Source: Pseudomonadota bacterium
GTDB lineage: Bacteria > Pseudomonadota > Alphaproteobacteria > Caulobacterales > Caulobacteraceae
DNA: 11,455 nt
Direction of reading: 5' to 3'
NCBI GenBank assembly: GCA_023445955.1
Contig: JAEXJH010000647.1
Span: 1-11,455, forward strand
The notes under the pieces were generated by a model that ran no database searches, was not told where the DNA came from, and worked only from the letters and a program-made list of their open reading frames with translations. Within the stretch, counting starts at the first letter, position 1. Each line of letters opens with the position of its first letter. The position numbers and the translations under genes are program-made. Below are positions 1-7,068 of this stretch, one piece after another.

Positions 1-746
1 ATCTCGACCAGCGCCGCCGCGCCCCGACCCTGGTGGTCGACTTCGGCGGCGCGCCGGCCCTGATCAAGGCCAGCATCTCGATGGACCAGGCCGCGCCGAT
101 GGCGTCCAAGGCCGACACCGGCCTGAACGCCGACGAGAAGTTCGCCGACCGCGTCGGGACCAGCGACGCCGAGCCGGCCAAGGCCACGGCCATGCGCAAT
201 CTCGACGCCATGATCCCGCAAGGCGCGGTGATCCCGGCGGTGATGGAGACGGCGATCAATTCCGACCTGCCGGGCCTGGCCCGGGCGATGGTCACCCGCG
301 ACATCAAAAGCTTCGACGGCTCGACGGTCTTGATCCCGCGCGGCAGCCGGGTGATTGGCCAGTACAAGTCGGGCGTGGCCATGGGCGCCTCGCGCGTCTT
401 CGTGGTCTGGACCCGGGTGATCCGTCCCGACGGCGTCTCGATCCAGATCGCGTCTCCGGCCGCCGCCCCGCTGGGTCGCGGCGGCCGGGAGGGCAAGGTC
501 GCTAGCCCCATCTTCAGCCGCTTTGGCGGGTCGATCCTGATGTCAGTTCTGAACGCTGGTGTCGCCGCCGTGGACAACGCCCGCTCGACCTCGCAGATCT
601 ATATCGGCTCGGCGTCCGAGGCCGCGAACCTGGCCGGCACGGTGATGAAGAGCGACCAGGTCGCCCCGACCATCCAGACGCCGCAGGGCGCGCCGGTGAC
701 GATCTTCGTGGCCCGCGACCTCGACTTCTCGGGCGTGCGCAAATGA
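1..746 (+). CDS. virB10: VirB10/TrbI family type IV secretion protein, C-terminal part (5' truncated)
   Basis: VirB10 spans the envelope of type IV secretion systems, linking the inner-membrane ATPases to the outer-membrane core; its C-terminal domain forms the outer-membrane cap. The reading frame is open from the first bases of the window (frame starting at base 3, about 247 residues visible), so the N-terminal cytoplasmic part, the membrane helix and the proline-rich region lie upstream. The visible part is the conserved C-terminal beta-barrel domain: IPAVMETAINSDLPG, then VLIPRGSRVIGQYKSG, then a VVWTRVIRPDGVSI strand and the GGSILMSVLNAG segment, which by family knowledge belongs to the antenna region. 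The TGA stop overlaps the ATG of virB11 (ATGA), so the two are translationally coupled. The internal ATG at base 33 is not the true start, because family homology continues upstream. Whether the system serves conjugation or effector export cannot be told here. Confidence 0.92.
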   Translation, partial: LDQRRRAPTLVVDFGGAPALIKASISMDQAAPMASKADTGLNADEKFADRVGTSDAEPAKATAMRNLDAMIPQGAVIPAVMETAINSDLPGLARAMVTRDIKSFDGSTVLIPRGSRVIGQYKSGVAMGASRVFVVWTRVIRPDGVSIQIASPAAAPLGRGGREGKVASPIFSRFGGSILMSVLNAGVAAVDNARSTSQIYIGSASEAANLAGTVMKSDQVAPTIQTPQGAPVTIFVARDLDFSGVRK

Positions 747-1723
747 CCGCCCCGGCCAAGCTCGGCGTCTATCTGGAGGCGTATCTCGCCCCGCTCGCGC
801 CCTGGCTGGCCGAGCCGGGGGTGACCGACCTCTATGTGAACCGTCCTCGTGAGCTCTGGGTCGAGCGCCTGGGCGGAGCCGCTGAGCGCGTCGAGGTCCC
901 GGCCCTGGACGAGACCAACCTTTGGCGCCTAGCCCGCCAGGTCGCCAGCCTGTCCAGCCAGGGCGTCAGCCGCGAGCATCCGCTGCTGTCGGCCGTGCTG
1001 CCCGACGGCGCGCGTGTGCAGGTCGTCGCCCCGCCGGCCACCCGCGAGGGCCTGGCTTTGGCGATCCGCAAGCACGTGGTCAGCGACCTGTCCCTGAGCG
1101 ACTACGCCGCGTCCGGCGCCTTCGACCAGGTCCTGGCGCCGAAGACCAATTCGGACGCCATCTTGCGCGCCTTCCTCGACGCCGGCGACATCCGTAATTT
1201 CCTGGCCGGCGCCGTGCGGGCCGGCAAGAACATCGTGGTCAGCGGCGGCACCTCGACCGGCAAGACCACCTTCCTCAACGCCCTCCTCAAGGAGGTCCCG
1301 CTCGACCAGCGCCTGGTGCTGATCGAAGACGCGCCCGAGATCCGCCTGGCCCACCCCAACGCCGTCGGCCTGGTGGCCGTGCGCGGCGAGCAGGGCGAGG
1401 CGCGGGTCACGGTTGAGGACCTGCTGCAGGCTTCGCTGCGCCTGCGGCCCGACCGGATCATCCTGGGCGAGTTGCGCGGGGCTGAGGCATTCTCGTTCCT
1501 GCGCGCCGTGTCCAGCGGCCACCCGGGCTCGATGACCACCGTCCATGCCGACGATCCGGCGGGCGCGGTCGACCAGCTGGCGCTGATGGCGCTGCAGGCC
1601 GGGGCCAATCTTCGTCGCGCCGACGTCGTCGACCATGTTCGGCGCGTCGTCGACGTCTTCGTCCAACTTCACCGCCAGAACGGCGTCAGAGCGGTCCGGG
1701 AGGTCGTCTTCCAGGACCGCTAA
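743..1723 (+). CDS. virB11: VirB11 type IV secretion hexameric ATPase
   Basis: This is a cytoplasmic AAA-like traffic ATPase that powers assembly and substrate transfer in type IV secretion. At 326 residues it is of normal family length. Visible motifs: an N-terminal domain with VTDLYVNRPRELWVE (about 27-41); Walker A GGTSTGKT at 168-175 with K174; Asp box LVLIEDAPEI around 192-201; Walker B region RIILGELRG at 238-246 with E243; and His box GHPGSMTTVHA at 259-269. All catalytic motifs are intact, so the protein should be active. The ATG at 743 overlaps the virB10 stop, and a Shine-Dalgarno is poor (only GGGCG upstream), which fits coupling to virB10. In many T4SS operons virB11 follows virB10 as here. 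The next gene is unrelated, so this appears to be the last gene of the cluster on this side. Confidence 0.96.
   Translation: MTAPAKLGVYLEAYLAPLAPWLAEPGVTDLYVNRPRELWVERLGGAAERVEVPALDETNLWRLARQVASLSSQGVSREHPLLSAVLPDGARVQVVAPPATREGLALAIRKHVVSDLSLSDYAASGAFDQVLAPKTNSDAILRAFLDAGDIRNFLAGAVRAGKNIVVSGGTSTGKTTFLNALLKEVPLDQRLVLIEDAPEIRLAHPNAVGLVAVRGEQGEARVTVEDLLQASLRLRPDRIILGELRGAEAFSFLRAVSSGHPGSMTTVHADDPAGAVDQLALMALQAGANLRRADVVDHVRRVVDVFVQLHRQNGVRAVREVVFQDR
1690..1721 (+). terminator. Strong imperfect hairpin over the virB11 stop; possible terminator or 3' end
   Basis: AGCGGTCC (1690-1697) pairs with GGACCGCT (1714-1721). After one G·A mismatch (1698/1713), GGAGG (1699-1703) pairs with CTTCC (1708-1712, one G-U) around a TCGT tetraloop, giving 13 pairs in total. 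The right arm reaches the first base of the TAA stop. There is no U-tract directly after it; T-runs (1742-1746 and 1751-1754) come about 20-30 bases later. It may act as a Rho-assisted end or a 3' stabiliser of the virB mRNA rather than a textbook intrinsic terminator. Confidence 0.42.
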
Positions 1724-1764
1724 CTCCGCTCATCCTTTCAGTTTTTCTGGTTTTCCAGCTTAGG

Positions 1765-1788
1765 GCGCGCCGACCCCTCGCGGCGCGT
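1765..1788 (+). other. GC-rich hairpin in the leader of the DUF1800 gene
   Basis: CGCGCCG (1766-1772) pairs perfectly with CGGCGCG (1781-1787) across an 8-base loop, with a possible extra G-U pair at 1765/1788. It ends one base before the likely Shine-Dalgarno AGGGA (1790-1794), which is 7 bases before the ATG at 1802. No U-tract follows on either strand, so it is not a good intrinsic terminator. It could be a leader structure or chance in a GC-rich gap. The rest of the 78-bp gap is T-rich and I see no convincing promoter in it. Confidence 0.3.
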
Positions 1789-1801
1789 CAGGGACCTTGT
1801 C

Positions 1802-3523
1802 ATGCGTAAACACTACCTGGGCTCGGCCGCCGCGCTGAGTTTGACCCTCTTCCTCGCCGCCTGGGGCGGCGGTGGCTCCAGCGGCGGCGGATCGTCCGAC
1901 GGCGGCAAGCCGGCGGGCATTTCGACCGGCGGCACGGGCGGCACTTTCCCGACGGCGCCGGTGGAGTTCACCCGCGAGATGGCTGCGCGCCTGGCCAAGC
2001 AAGGAAGCTTTGGCCCGACGCCCGAGCTGATCGATCGCATCTTCACCCTGGGCAGCGCCGAGGCGTGGCTGAACGAGCAGTTCACGCTGTCGGGCAGCAC
2101 CTATGCCGACATGGCGGCCAAGCCGGTGCTGAACAACTACTGCTCGGCTCAGTTTCCGGCGGGCGGCGCGGACTTGAACAACTGCAACCGCGACAACTTC
2201 TCGGCCACGCCGATGCAGCTGCGGTTCTACGCCGACGCCATCGGCCAGAACGACCAGCTGCGCCAGCGGGTCGCCTTCGCGCTGTCGCAGATCGTCGTCG
2301 CCTCGGCCGTCGACGTCGGCAACACCGCGGGCCTGGCGACTTTCAACCAGATCCTGCTGTCCAACAGCTTCGGCAACTACCGCGACATCCTCAAGGCCGT
2401 CACGCTGAACCCGTACATGGGCGAGTATCTCGACATGGCCGACAGCAACAAGACGCAGCCCAACGAGAACTATGCGCGCGAGCTGATGCAGCTGTTCTCG
2501 GTCGGAACCGTGCTGCTGAATCCGGATGGCACGCCGCAGACCGACAACACCGGCGCCGTCATCGCTGCCTACAGCAACACCGACGTCAAGGAAGTGGCCC
2601 GGGCGCTGAGCGGCTGGACCTATGCCCGCCTGAACAACGCGGCCATCACCGACAACAACGCCCGCGACTGGACCCAGCCGATGATCGTCGTGGCCAGCCG
2701 CTACGACACCGGCGCCAAGACCTTCCTGGGCAAGACGGTGCCGGCCAACGCCACCCAGCAGGCCAGCGTCGATGCGGTGGTGGACGCGGTGTTCAACCAC
2801 CCCAACACCGGCCCCTATATCTGCAAGCGCCTGATCCAGCAGCTGACCCTGGCCAACCCGACCCCCGCCTATGTCGAGCGCGTCGCGGCCGTCTTCGCCA
2901 ACAACGGTGCGGGCGTGCGCGGCGACATGAAGGCCGTGATCAAGGCGATCTACCTGGACAGTGAGGCCCGCGCCGGCTCGCAGCTGCCGGGCAAGGTCAA
3001 GGAGCCGGTGCTGCTGGCGACCTCCCTGGCCCGCGCCATCGGCTACCAGACCGATGGCTACGCCTTCACCACCCGCGACGCCGGCATGGGCCAGGCCCCG
3101 TTCCGCGCGCCGTCGGTGTTCAACTTCTATCCGTATGACTTCCCACTGCCGCAGGGCGACGGCCTGATCAGCCCGGTCACCAAGCTGATGACCACCTCGA
3201 CGCTGATCGCCCGCCACAACTTCGTCTACGACTGGACGGTCGGCGGCGACGCCACGCGCGGTGAGTTCAAGCCGACCCTGGGCGCCCTCGGCACGGTGCC
3301 CAACTGGGCCAGCTGGGAAGCCAACGGGACGGACGACGGCAAGACCATCGACCGCATCAACCTGGTGATGCTGAACGGCGCGATGACGTCGGCCCAGCGC
3401 CAGGCGCTGGTCTCGGCCATGACCGCCATCACCAACAAAGACCCCGCCCTGCAGGCGCGTAAGCGCGCGCAAGTCGCCCTTTACATCGCGGCCTCGTCGC
3501 CGCTCTTCCAAGTCGATCGGTAA
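1802..3523 (+). CDS. DUF1800 family exported protein with degenerate lipobox
   Basis: This 573-residue protein belongs to the DUF1800 family, whose biochemical role is unknown; members are usually encoded beside a DUF1501 protein, as here. The N-terminus MRKHY, then a hydrophobic stretch (about 6-20), then W-GGGGSSGGG, looks like a bacterial lipoprotein signal followed by a glycine/serine linker. However, the expected lipobox cysteine is Trp21 (TGG, 1862-1864), and no other cysteine occurs before residue 114. Export by signal peptidase I (for example after A-W-G) or an uncleaved anchor is possible. The family body begins about residue 56 (FTREMAARLAKQGSFGPTPELI). It includes LRQRVAFALSQIVVAS (about 153-168), ENYARELMQLFSVG (222-235), ARALSGWTYA and SVFNFYPYDFP near the C-terminus. 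Cys114 and Cys128 could form a disulfide. The start is supported by AGGGA 7 bases upstream. It is probably co-transcribed with the DUF1501 gene. Confidence 0.9.
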   Translation: MRKHYLGSAAALSLTLFLAAWGGGGSSGGGSSDGGKPAGISTGGTGGTFPTAPVEFTREMAARLAKQGSFGPTPELIDRIFTLGSAEAWLNEQFTLSGSTYADMAAKPVLNNYCSAQFPAGGADLNNCNRDNFSATPMQLRFYADAIGQNDQLRQRVAFALSQIVVASAVDVGNTAGLATFNQILLSNSFGNYRDILKAVTLNPYMGEYLDMADSNKTQPNENYARELMQLFSVGTVLLNPDGTPQTDNTGAVIAAYSNTDVKEVARALSGWTYARLNNAAITDNNARDWTQPMIVVASRYDTGAKTFLGKTVPANATQQASVDAVVDAVFNHPNTGPYICKRLIQQLTLANPTPAYVERVAAVFANNGAGVRGDMKAVIKAIYLDSEARAGSQLPGKVKEPVLLATSLARAIGYQTDGYAFTTRDAGMGQAPFRAPSVFNFYPYDFPLPQGDGLISPVTKLMTTSTLIARHNFVYDWTVGGDATRGEFKPTLGALGTVPNWASWEANGTDDGKTIDRINLVMLNGAMTSAQRQALVSAMTAITNKDPALQARKRAQVALYIAASSPLFQVDR

Positions 3524-3531
3524 GCGTAGCC

Positions 3532-4899
3532 ATGACCGTTTCTCGTCGTGAAATCATGCAGATGGTCGCGGGCGGCTCGGCCGTCGCGGCCCTTGGGCAA
3601 CTGGGCCTGTCCAGCGCTCTGGCGGCCGACGCCGGCAGCTACCGCGCCATGGTCGGCGTCTTCCTGTTCGGCGGCAATGACGCCTGGAACATGGTGATGC
3701 CCACCGACAGCCGTTATGCCGACTACGCCAAGCAGCGCGGCACGGGCCTGGCTCTGGCGCAGTCGAGCCTGGTGCCGCTGACCGGCACGGCCTTTGGCCT
3801 GCACGGGGCGATGAGCGCCCTCAAGCCCGTCTGGGACGACGGCGGTCTGGGCGCGGTGCTCAATACCGGCACCCTGTTCGCGCCCCTGACCAAGGCCCTC
3901 TACACCAGCCGGCCAGACCTGCGCCCGGTCAACCTGATGTCCCACGAGGACCAGCAGAACCAGTGGCAGGGCATGAGCATGCGAGCCGCCAACAAGGACG
4001 GCTTCATGGGGCGGATGAACGACCGCTCGGGCAGCACGTCCAACCTGCCGCCGCTGATCTCGATCGCCGGCTCGAACCTGTGCCTGATCGGCGACCGCAC
4101 CGCGCCGCTGATCCTGCCGTCGTCGGGCTCGATCGTCCGCAACGGCTACAACGCCGCGGCCACCGACGCGGCGACCAAGACCCGCCAGGCGGCCCTGGAC
4201 GTCTTCGCCGACGCCTCGTCGTACGGCGCGGTCACCGACCTGACCGGCAAGGGCATGAGCAGCGCCTACGCCCAGGCGGTGCAGGCCAACAGCGTGGTCA
4301 CCGCCACGACCTCGGCGGTGGACAAGTACTTCGTCAACCCGACCACCGGCGCGGCCCTGACCTCGGACCTCTCCCGCCAGCTGCTGCGCGCGGCCCGGAT
4401 GATCGAGGCTCGCGGCGCGCTGGGCCACGCCAAGCAGACCTTCTTCGTCAGCCAGGGCGGCTATGACACCCACACCAACGAGCTGGCGGCGCACAACGGC
4501 CTCTATGCCGACCTCGCCAACGCCCTGGCCGGTTTCTACAACGCCATGAAGGCGCTGGGCCTGCAGGACAACGTCACCGCCTTCACGATGTCGGACTTCG
4601 GCCGGGTGTACAAAGGCAACGCCAGCGGCGGCAGCGACCACGCCTGGGGTTCAAACCACCTCGTCGTCGGCGGCGCGCTGGCCAACGGAAAGGTCCACGG
4701 CCGCTATCCGGACGTGACCTTCGGCGGCAATGACGACGCCTCCAACGACGGCCGCTGGATCCCGACCATCGCCACCGAGGAGTACGTCGGCGCAATCGCC
4801 CGATGGTACGGCGTCAGCGCCGCCGATCTGCCCTATGTGTTCCCCAACTGGGCCAACTGGAACGGCGGCGGGCGCGGACCCGTACCGTTGTTCGGGTAA
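3532..4899 (+). CDS. DUF1501 family protein with twin-arginine-type signal
   Basis: This is a 455-residue DUF1501 protein, a family distantly related to the alkaline phosphatase/sulfatase fold, with no established substrate. The N-terminus MTVSRREIMQM has a twin-arginine motif (SRR, R5-R6), followed by a hydrophobic region and an ALA|AD cleavage site after about residue 31. That suggests export of a folded protein by the Tat route. Family motifs: VGVFLFGGNDAWNMV (41-55), QGGYDTHTNEL (Y311, D312, H314), FTMSDFGRV (SDFGR 354-358) and GGSDHAWGSNHLVVGGAL (D369, H370, W372, H376). The Asp/His residues in these blocks are candidates for metal binding; this is inference. The gene starts 8 bp after the DUF1800 stop with no clear Shine-Dalgarno, so reinitiation is likely. 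The pair probably acts together in the periplasm or at the envelope. Confidence 0.92.
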   Translation: MTVSRREIMQMVAGGSAVAALGQLGLSSALAADAGSYRAMVGVFLFGGNDAWNMVMPTDSRYADYAKQRGTGLALAQSSLVPLTGTAFGLHGAMSALKPVWDDGGLGAVLNTGTLFAPLTKALYTSRPDLRPVNLMSHEDQQNQWQGMSMRAANKDGFMGRMNDRSGSTSNLPPLISIAGSNLCLIGDRTAPLILPSSGSIVRNGYNAAATDAATKTRQAALDVFADASSYGAVTDLTGKGMSSAYAQAVQANSVVTATTSAVDKYFVNPTTGAALTSDLSRQLLRAARMIEARGALGHAKQTFFVSQGGYDTHTNELAAHNGLYADLANALAGFYNAMKALGLQDNVTAFTMSDFGRVYKGNASGGSDHAWGSNHLVVGGALANGKVHGRYPDVTFGGNDDASNDGRWIPTIATEEYVGAIARWYGVSAADLPYVFPNWANWNGGGRGPVPLFG

Positions 4900-4909
4900 C
4901 CGCTTGTCA

Positions 4910-4950
4910 GGTCGGGACGGGCGCCCTTAAGCAGGGAGCGTGTCCCGACC
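4910..4950 (+). promoter_or_regulatory. 9-bp perfect inverted repeat spanning the acyltransferase start
   Basis: GGTCGGGAC (4910-4918) and GTCCCGACC (4942-4950) are exact reverse complements separated by 23 bases. The loop contains the palindrome GGGCGCCC (4919-4926), an in-frame TAA, and a purine-rich AGGGAG (4933-4938). The right arm begins at the last base of the GTG start codon (4940-4942). In RNA the hairpin would place the ribosome site in the loop and start-proximal codons in the stem. It could be a terminator for the DUF1800-DUF1501 mRNA (but no U-tract), a translational control element, or an operator in DNA. Confidence 0.45.
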
Positions 4951-5902
4951 CGGCTCAGCAGCGAACGGCTTCGATCACCTCCGGCTGATCGCGGCCGCGC
5001 TGGTGGTGGTCCATCACGCGCGCGTGCTGAACGGCGCTGCGCCGTGGATGATCGGCTGGGGGCCGGATCCGGGCGCGCTGGGCGTCGGGATCTTCTTCGT
5101 GATCAGCGGCTACCTGGTCACCGCCAGCCTGCGGCGGACGCCAGGTGTCGGGACGTTCCTGGCCAAGCGGGTGCTGCGCATCGCGCCGGGCCTGCTGGCG
5201 GCGCTGTTGCTGACCGCCCTGGTCCTGGGCCCGCTGGTCAGCAGCCTGCCGGTCTCGGAATATTTCGGCAGCCTCGCGCCGCTGACCTACGTCCTGAAGA
5301 ACCTCAGCCTCTACGCGGTCACCTACGATCTGCCGGGGGTCTTCGCGCACGCGCCCTATCCCAATGTCGTCAACGGCTCGCTGTGGAGCCTGCGGCTGGA
5401 GTTCACCGCCTATCTGGGTCTCGCCTTGCTGGGCGCCCTGCGGCTGGCGCGCGCGCCGGTGCTGGCCGGGTTGGCGATCCTGGCGGCGGGGGCATTCCTG
5501 GCCGTGCACGTCACCGGTCTCGACGCCAGGAGCGACCTGGCGCGACTGGCCTCGCTGGCGACGCTGAACGGTTGGCTCTTCCTGTGCGGCGCGGCGCTGG
5601 AGGCGTTCGAGGTCAAGCCGCCGGCCTGGACGGCCGTGGTCGGCCTCGTGCTGTTGCCGACGCCGACCTGGTTCATGGGGCTGCCACTGACCGTCGTCGC
5701 CCTGGGCCGCATGGCCGCGCCGAAGCTGCCGGCCGACTTGTCGTACGGCCTCTACATCTACAGTTTTCCGCTGCAGCAGGTGCTGGCCGAGCATGGTCGG
5801 CTCAACGTGCTGACCTCGCTGGCCCTAGCCCTGCCGTTCGCGGCGGCGTCCTGGTTCCTGGTCGAGAAGCCGGCCCTGCGCCTGAAGGCGCGACTGCCTT
5901 AA
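4940..5902 (+). CDS. Membrane acyltransferase (acyltransferase-3 / OafA-like family)
   Basis: Members of this family are multi-helix inner-membrane proteins that transfer acyl groups, often acetyl, to sugars of polysaccharides, lipopolysaccharide or other envelope carbohydrates; the substrate here is unknown. The protein is 320 residues, suggesting a stand-alone membrane domain without an added SGNH domain. Motifs: [19 protein letters not shown] at 11-29 with the family histidine region His25-His26; [14 protein letters not shown] (47-60); [16 protein letters not shown] with the conserved RxxRI-like basic patch; [15 protein letters not shown]; and C-terminal [14 protein letters not shown] and [12 protein letters not shown]. 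The GTG at 4940 is chosen because an in-frame TAA at 4928-4930 blocks extension and later ATGs would delete the first helix. AGGGAG lies only one base upstream, which is unusually close. It ends in a 4-base overlap with nhaA on the other strand. Confidence 0.9.
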   Translation: MSRPGSAANGFDHLRLIAAALVVVHHARVLNGAAPWMIGWGPDPGALGVGIFFVISGYLVTASLRRTPGVGTFLAKRVLRIAPGLLAALLLTALVLGPLVSSLPVSEYFGSLAPLTYVLKNLSLYAVTYDLPGVFAHAPYPNVVNGSLWSLRLEFTAYLGLALLGALRLARAPVLAGLAILAAGAFLAVHVTGLDARSDLARLASLATLNGWLFLCGAALEAFEVKPPAWTAVVGLVLLPTPTWFMGLPLTVVALGRMAAPKLPADLSYGLYIYSFPLQQVLAEHGRLNVLTSLALALPFAAASWFLVEKPALRLKARLP

Positions 5903-7059
5903 GCGCGCGGCGGTTTCGCCACGCGCAGGATCGCCATGCCGACCAGGGCCGAGGCCAGCGACCCGGCCAGCACCCCAATCTTGGTCTCGTCGATCAGCAG
6001 CGGGTCCTTGAACGCCAGGCCGCCGATGAACAGGCTCATGGTGAAGCCGACGCCGCATAGCACCGCTACGCCGTAGAGCTGGCCAAGGCTCGCTCCGCGC
6101 GGCAACCGCGCCCAGCCGGCCTTCACCAGGCCGAAGGTGACGCCGAACACGCCTACCTGCTTGCCGAGGAACAGCCCCAAGGCCACGCCCAAGGGCACGG
6201 GATCCAGCAGGGCCGCAAGGCCGACGCCGGCGAACGAAAGCCCAGCGTTGGCGAAGCCGAACAGCGGGGTGATGACGAAGGCCACCGGCTTGTGCAGGGC
6301 GTGCTCCAGCCGATGCAGCGGCGAGTGGTCGCCCTCGCGCAGGGGGATGGTCAGGGCCAGGGCGACGCCGGCCAGGGTGGCGTGGATGCCCGACTTCAGC
6401 ACCAGCACCCACAGCACCGCGCCCAGCAGCAGATAGGGCCATAGCACCAGCACCTTCAGACGATTGAGGGCGATGAGGGCCAGCAGCACGGCCCCCGCGC
6501 CGGCCAGGGCCAACAGGTGCAGCTGGGCGGTGTAGAACAGGGCGATGATCACGATGGCCGCCAGGTCGTCCATGATGGCGATAGCGGTCAGAAACACCTT
6601 CAGGCTGGTCGGCACGCGCGGCCCCATCAGGGCCAGAACCCCCAGGGCGAAGGCGATGTCGGTCGCCGAGGGGATGGCCCAGCCGGCGACGCTTTCGGGG
6701 TGCTTGAGATTGAAGGCCAGGTAGATCGCCGCCGGCAGGATCACCCCGCCCAGGGCCGCCGCGCCGGGCAGTAGCACGTCGGCGGGCTTGGACAGCTGGC
6801 CGTCCAGGACCTCGCGCTTGATCTCCAGCCCGACCAGCAGGAAGAACAGGGCCATCAGCCCGTCATTGATCCAGTGCTGGACGCCCATCGGCCCCAGCTT
6901 CAGGTGCAGGGCGTGGAAATAGGCCTCGGACAGCGGCGAGTTGGCGACGATCAGGGCCAGGGCCGCGGCGACCATCAGCACATAGCCGCCGGCCGCCTCG
7001 TTCTCGAGGAAGGCGGTCAGCGCCCGCCGGGCGCGAAGGCTGATCTTATGCAACGCCAT
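5899..7059 (-). CDS. nhaA: NhaA Na+/H+ antiporter
   Basis: NhaA is an inner-membrane antiporter that exports Na+ (or Li+) in exchange for protons, serving pH and sodium homeostasis. The product is 386 residues, the usual length, with about 12 membrane helices. Key residues are present: [10 protein letters not shown] with Asp134 in the helix IV unwound region, MDDLAAI with Asp164-Asp165 (equivalent to the paired aspartates D163/D164 of the E. coli enzyme), and LFLGKQVG with Lys300 in helix X. The cytoplasmic pH-sensing region [13 protein letters not shown] (77-89) is also there. The start is supported by TAGGG (complement of 7067-7071) with a 7-base spacer; that site overlaps the stop codon of the upstream DUF5690 gene. 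Only 9 bases separate the two genes, so they form an operon. The stop shares TTAA with the convergent acyltransferase. Confidence 0.97.
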   Translation of the reverse strand: MALHKISLRARRALTAFLENEAAGGYVLMVAAALALIVANSPLSEAYFHALHLKLGPMGVQHWINDGLMALFFLLVGLEIKREVLDGQLSKPADVLLPGAAALGGVILPAAIYLAFNLKHPESVAGWAIPSATDIAFALGVLALMGPRVPTSLKVFLTAIAIMDDLAAIVIIALFYTAQLHLLALAGAGAVLLALIALNRLKVLVLWPYLLLGAVLWVLVLKSGIHATLAGVALALTIPLREGDHSPLHRLEHALHKPVAFVITPLFGFANAGLSFAGVGLAALLDPVPLGVALGLFLGKQVGVFGVTFGLVKAGWARLPRGASLGQLYGVAVLCGVGFTMSLFIGGLAFKDPLLIDETKIGVLAGSLASALVGMAILRVAKPPRA

Positions 7060-7068
7060 GGTGGGACC

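Noticed and set aside
1747..1758. CTGG-TTTT-CCAG as an intrinsic terminator after virB11
   Set aside because: A four-pair stem without a following U-tract is too weak.
1760..3511. Long (583-codon) minus-strand open frame antisense to the DUF1800 gene
   Set aside because: It is low-complexity (Gly/Val/Asp/Arg/His-rich) and a mirror of high-GC codon bias; the + strand frame carries clear family motifs. The same applies to 3481-4641, 4955-5794 and 9673-10947 on the minus strand.
5044..6060. 338-codon + strand open frame across the acyltransferase and nhaA end
   Set aside because: It is an alternate-frame shadow with no family motif; both overlapping genes are well supported.
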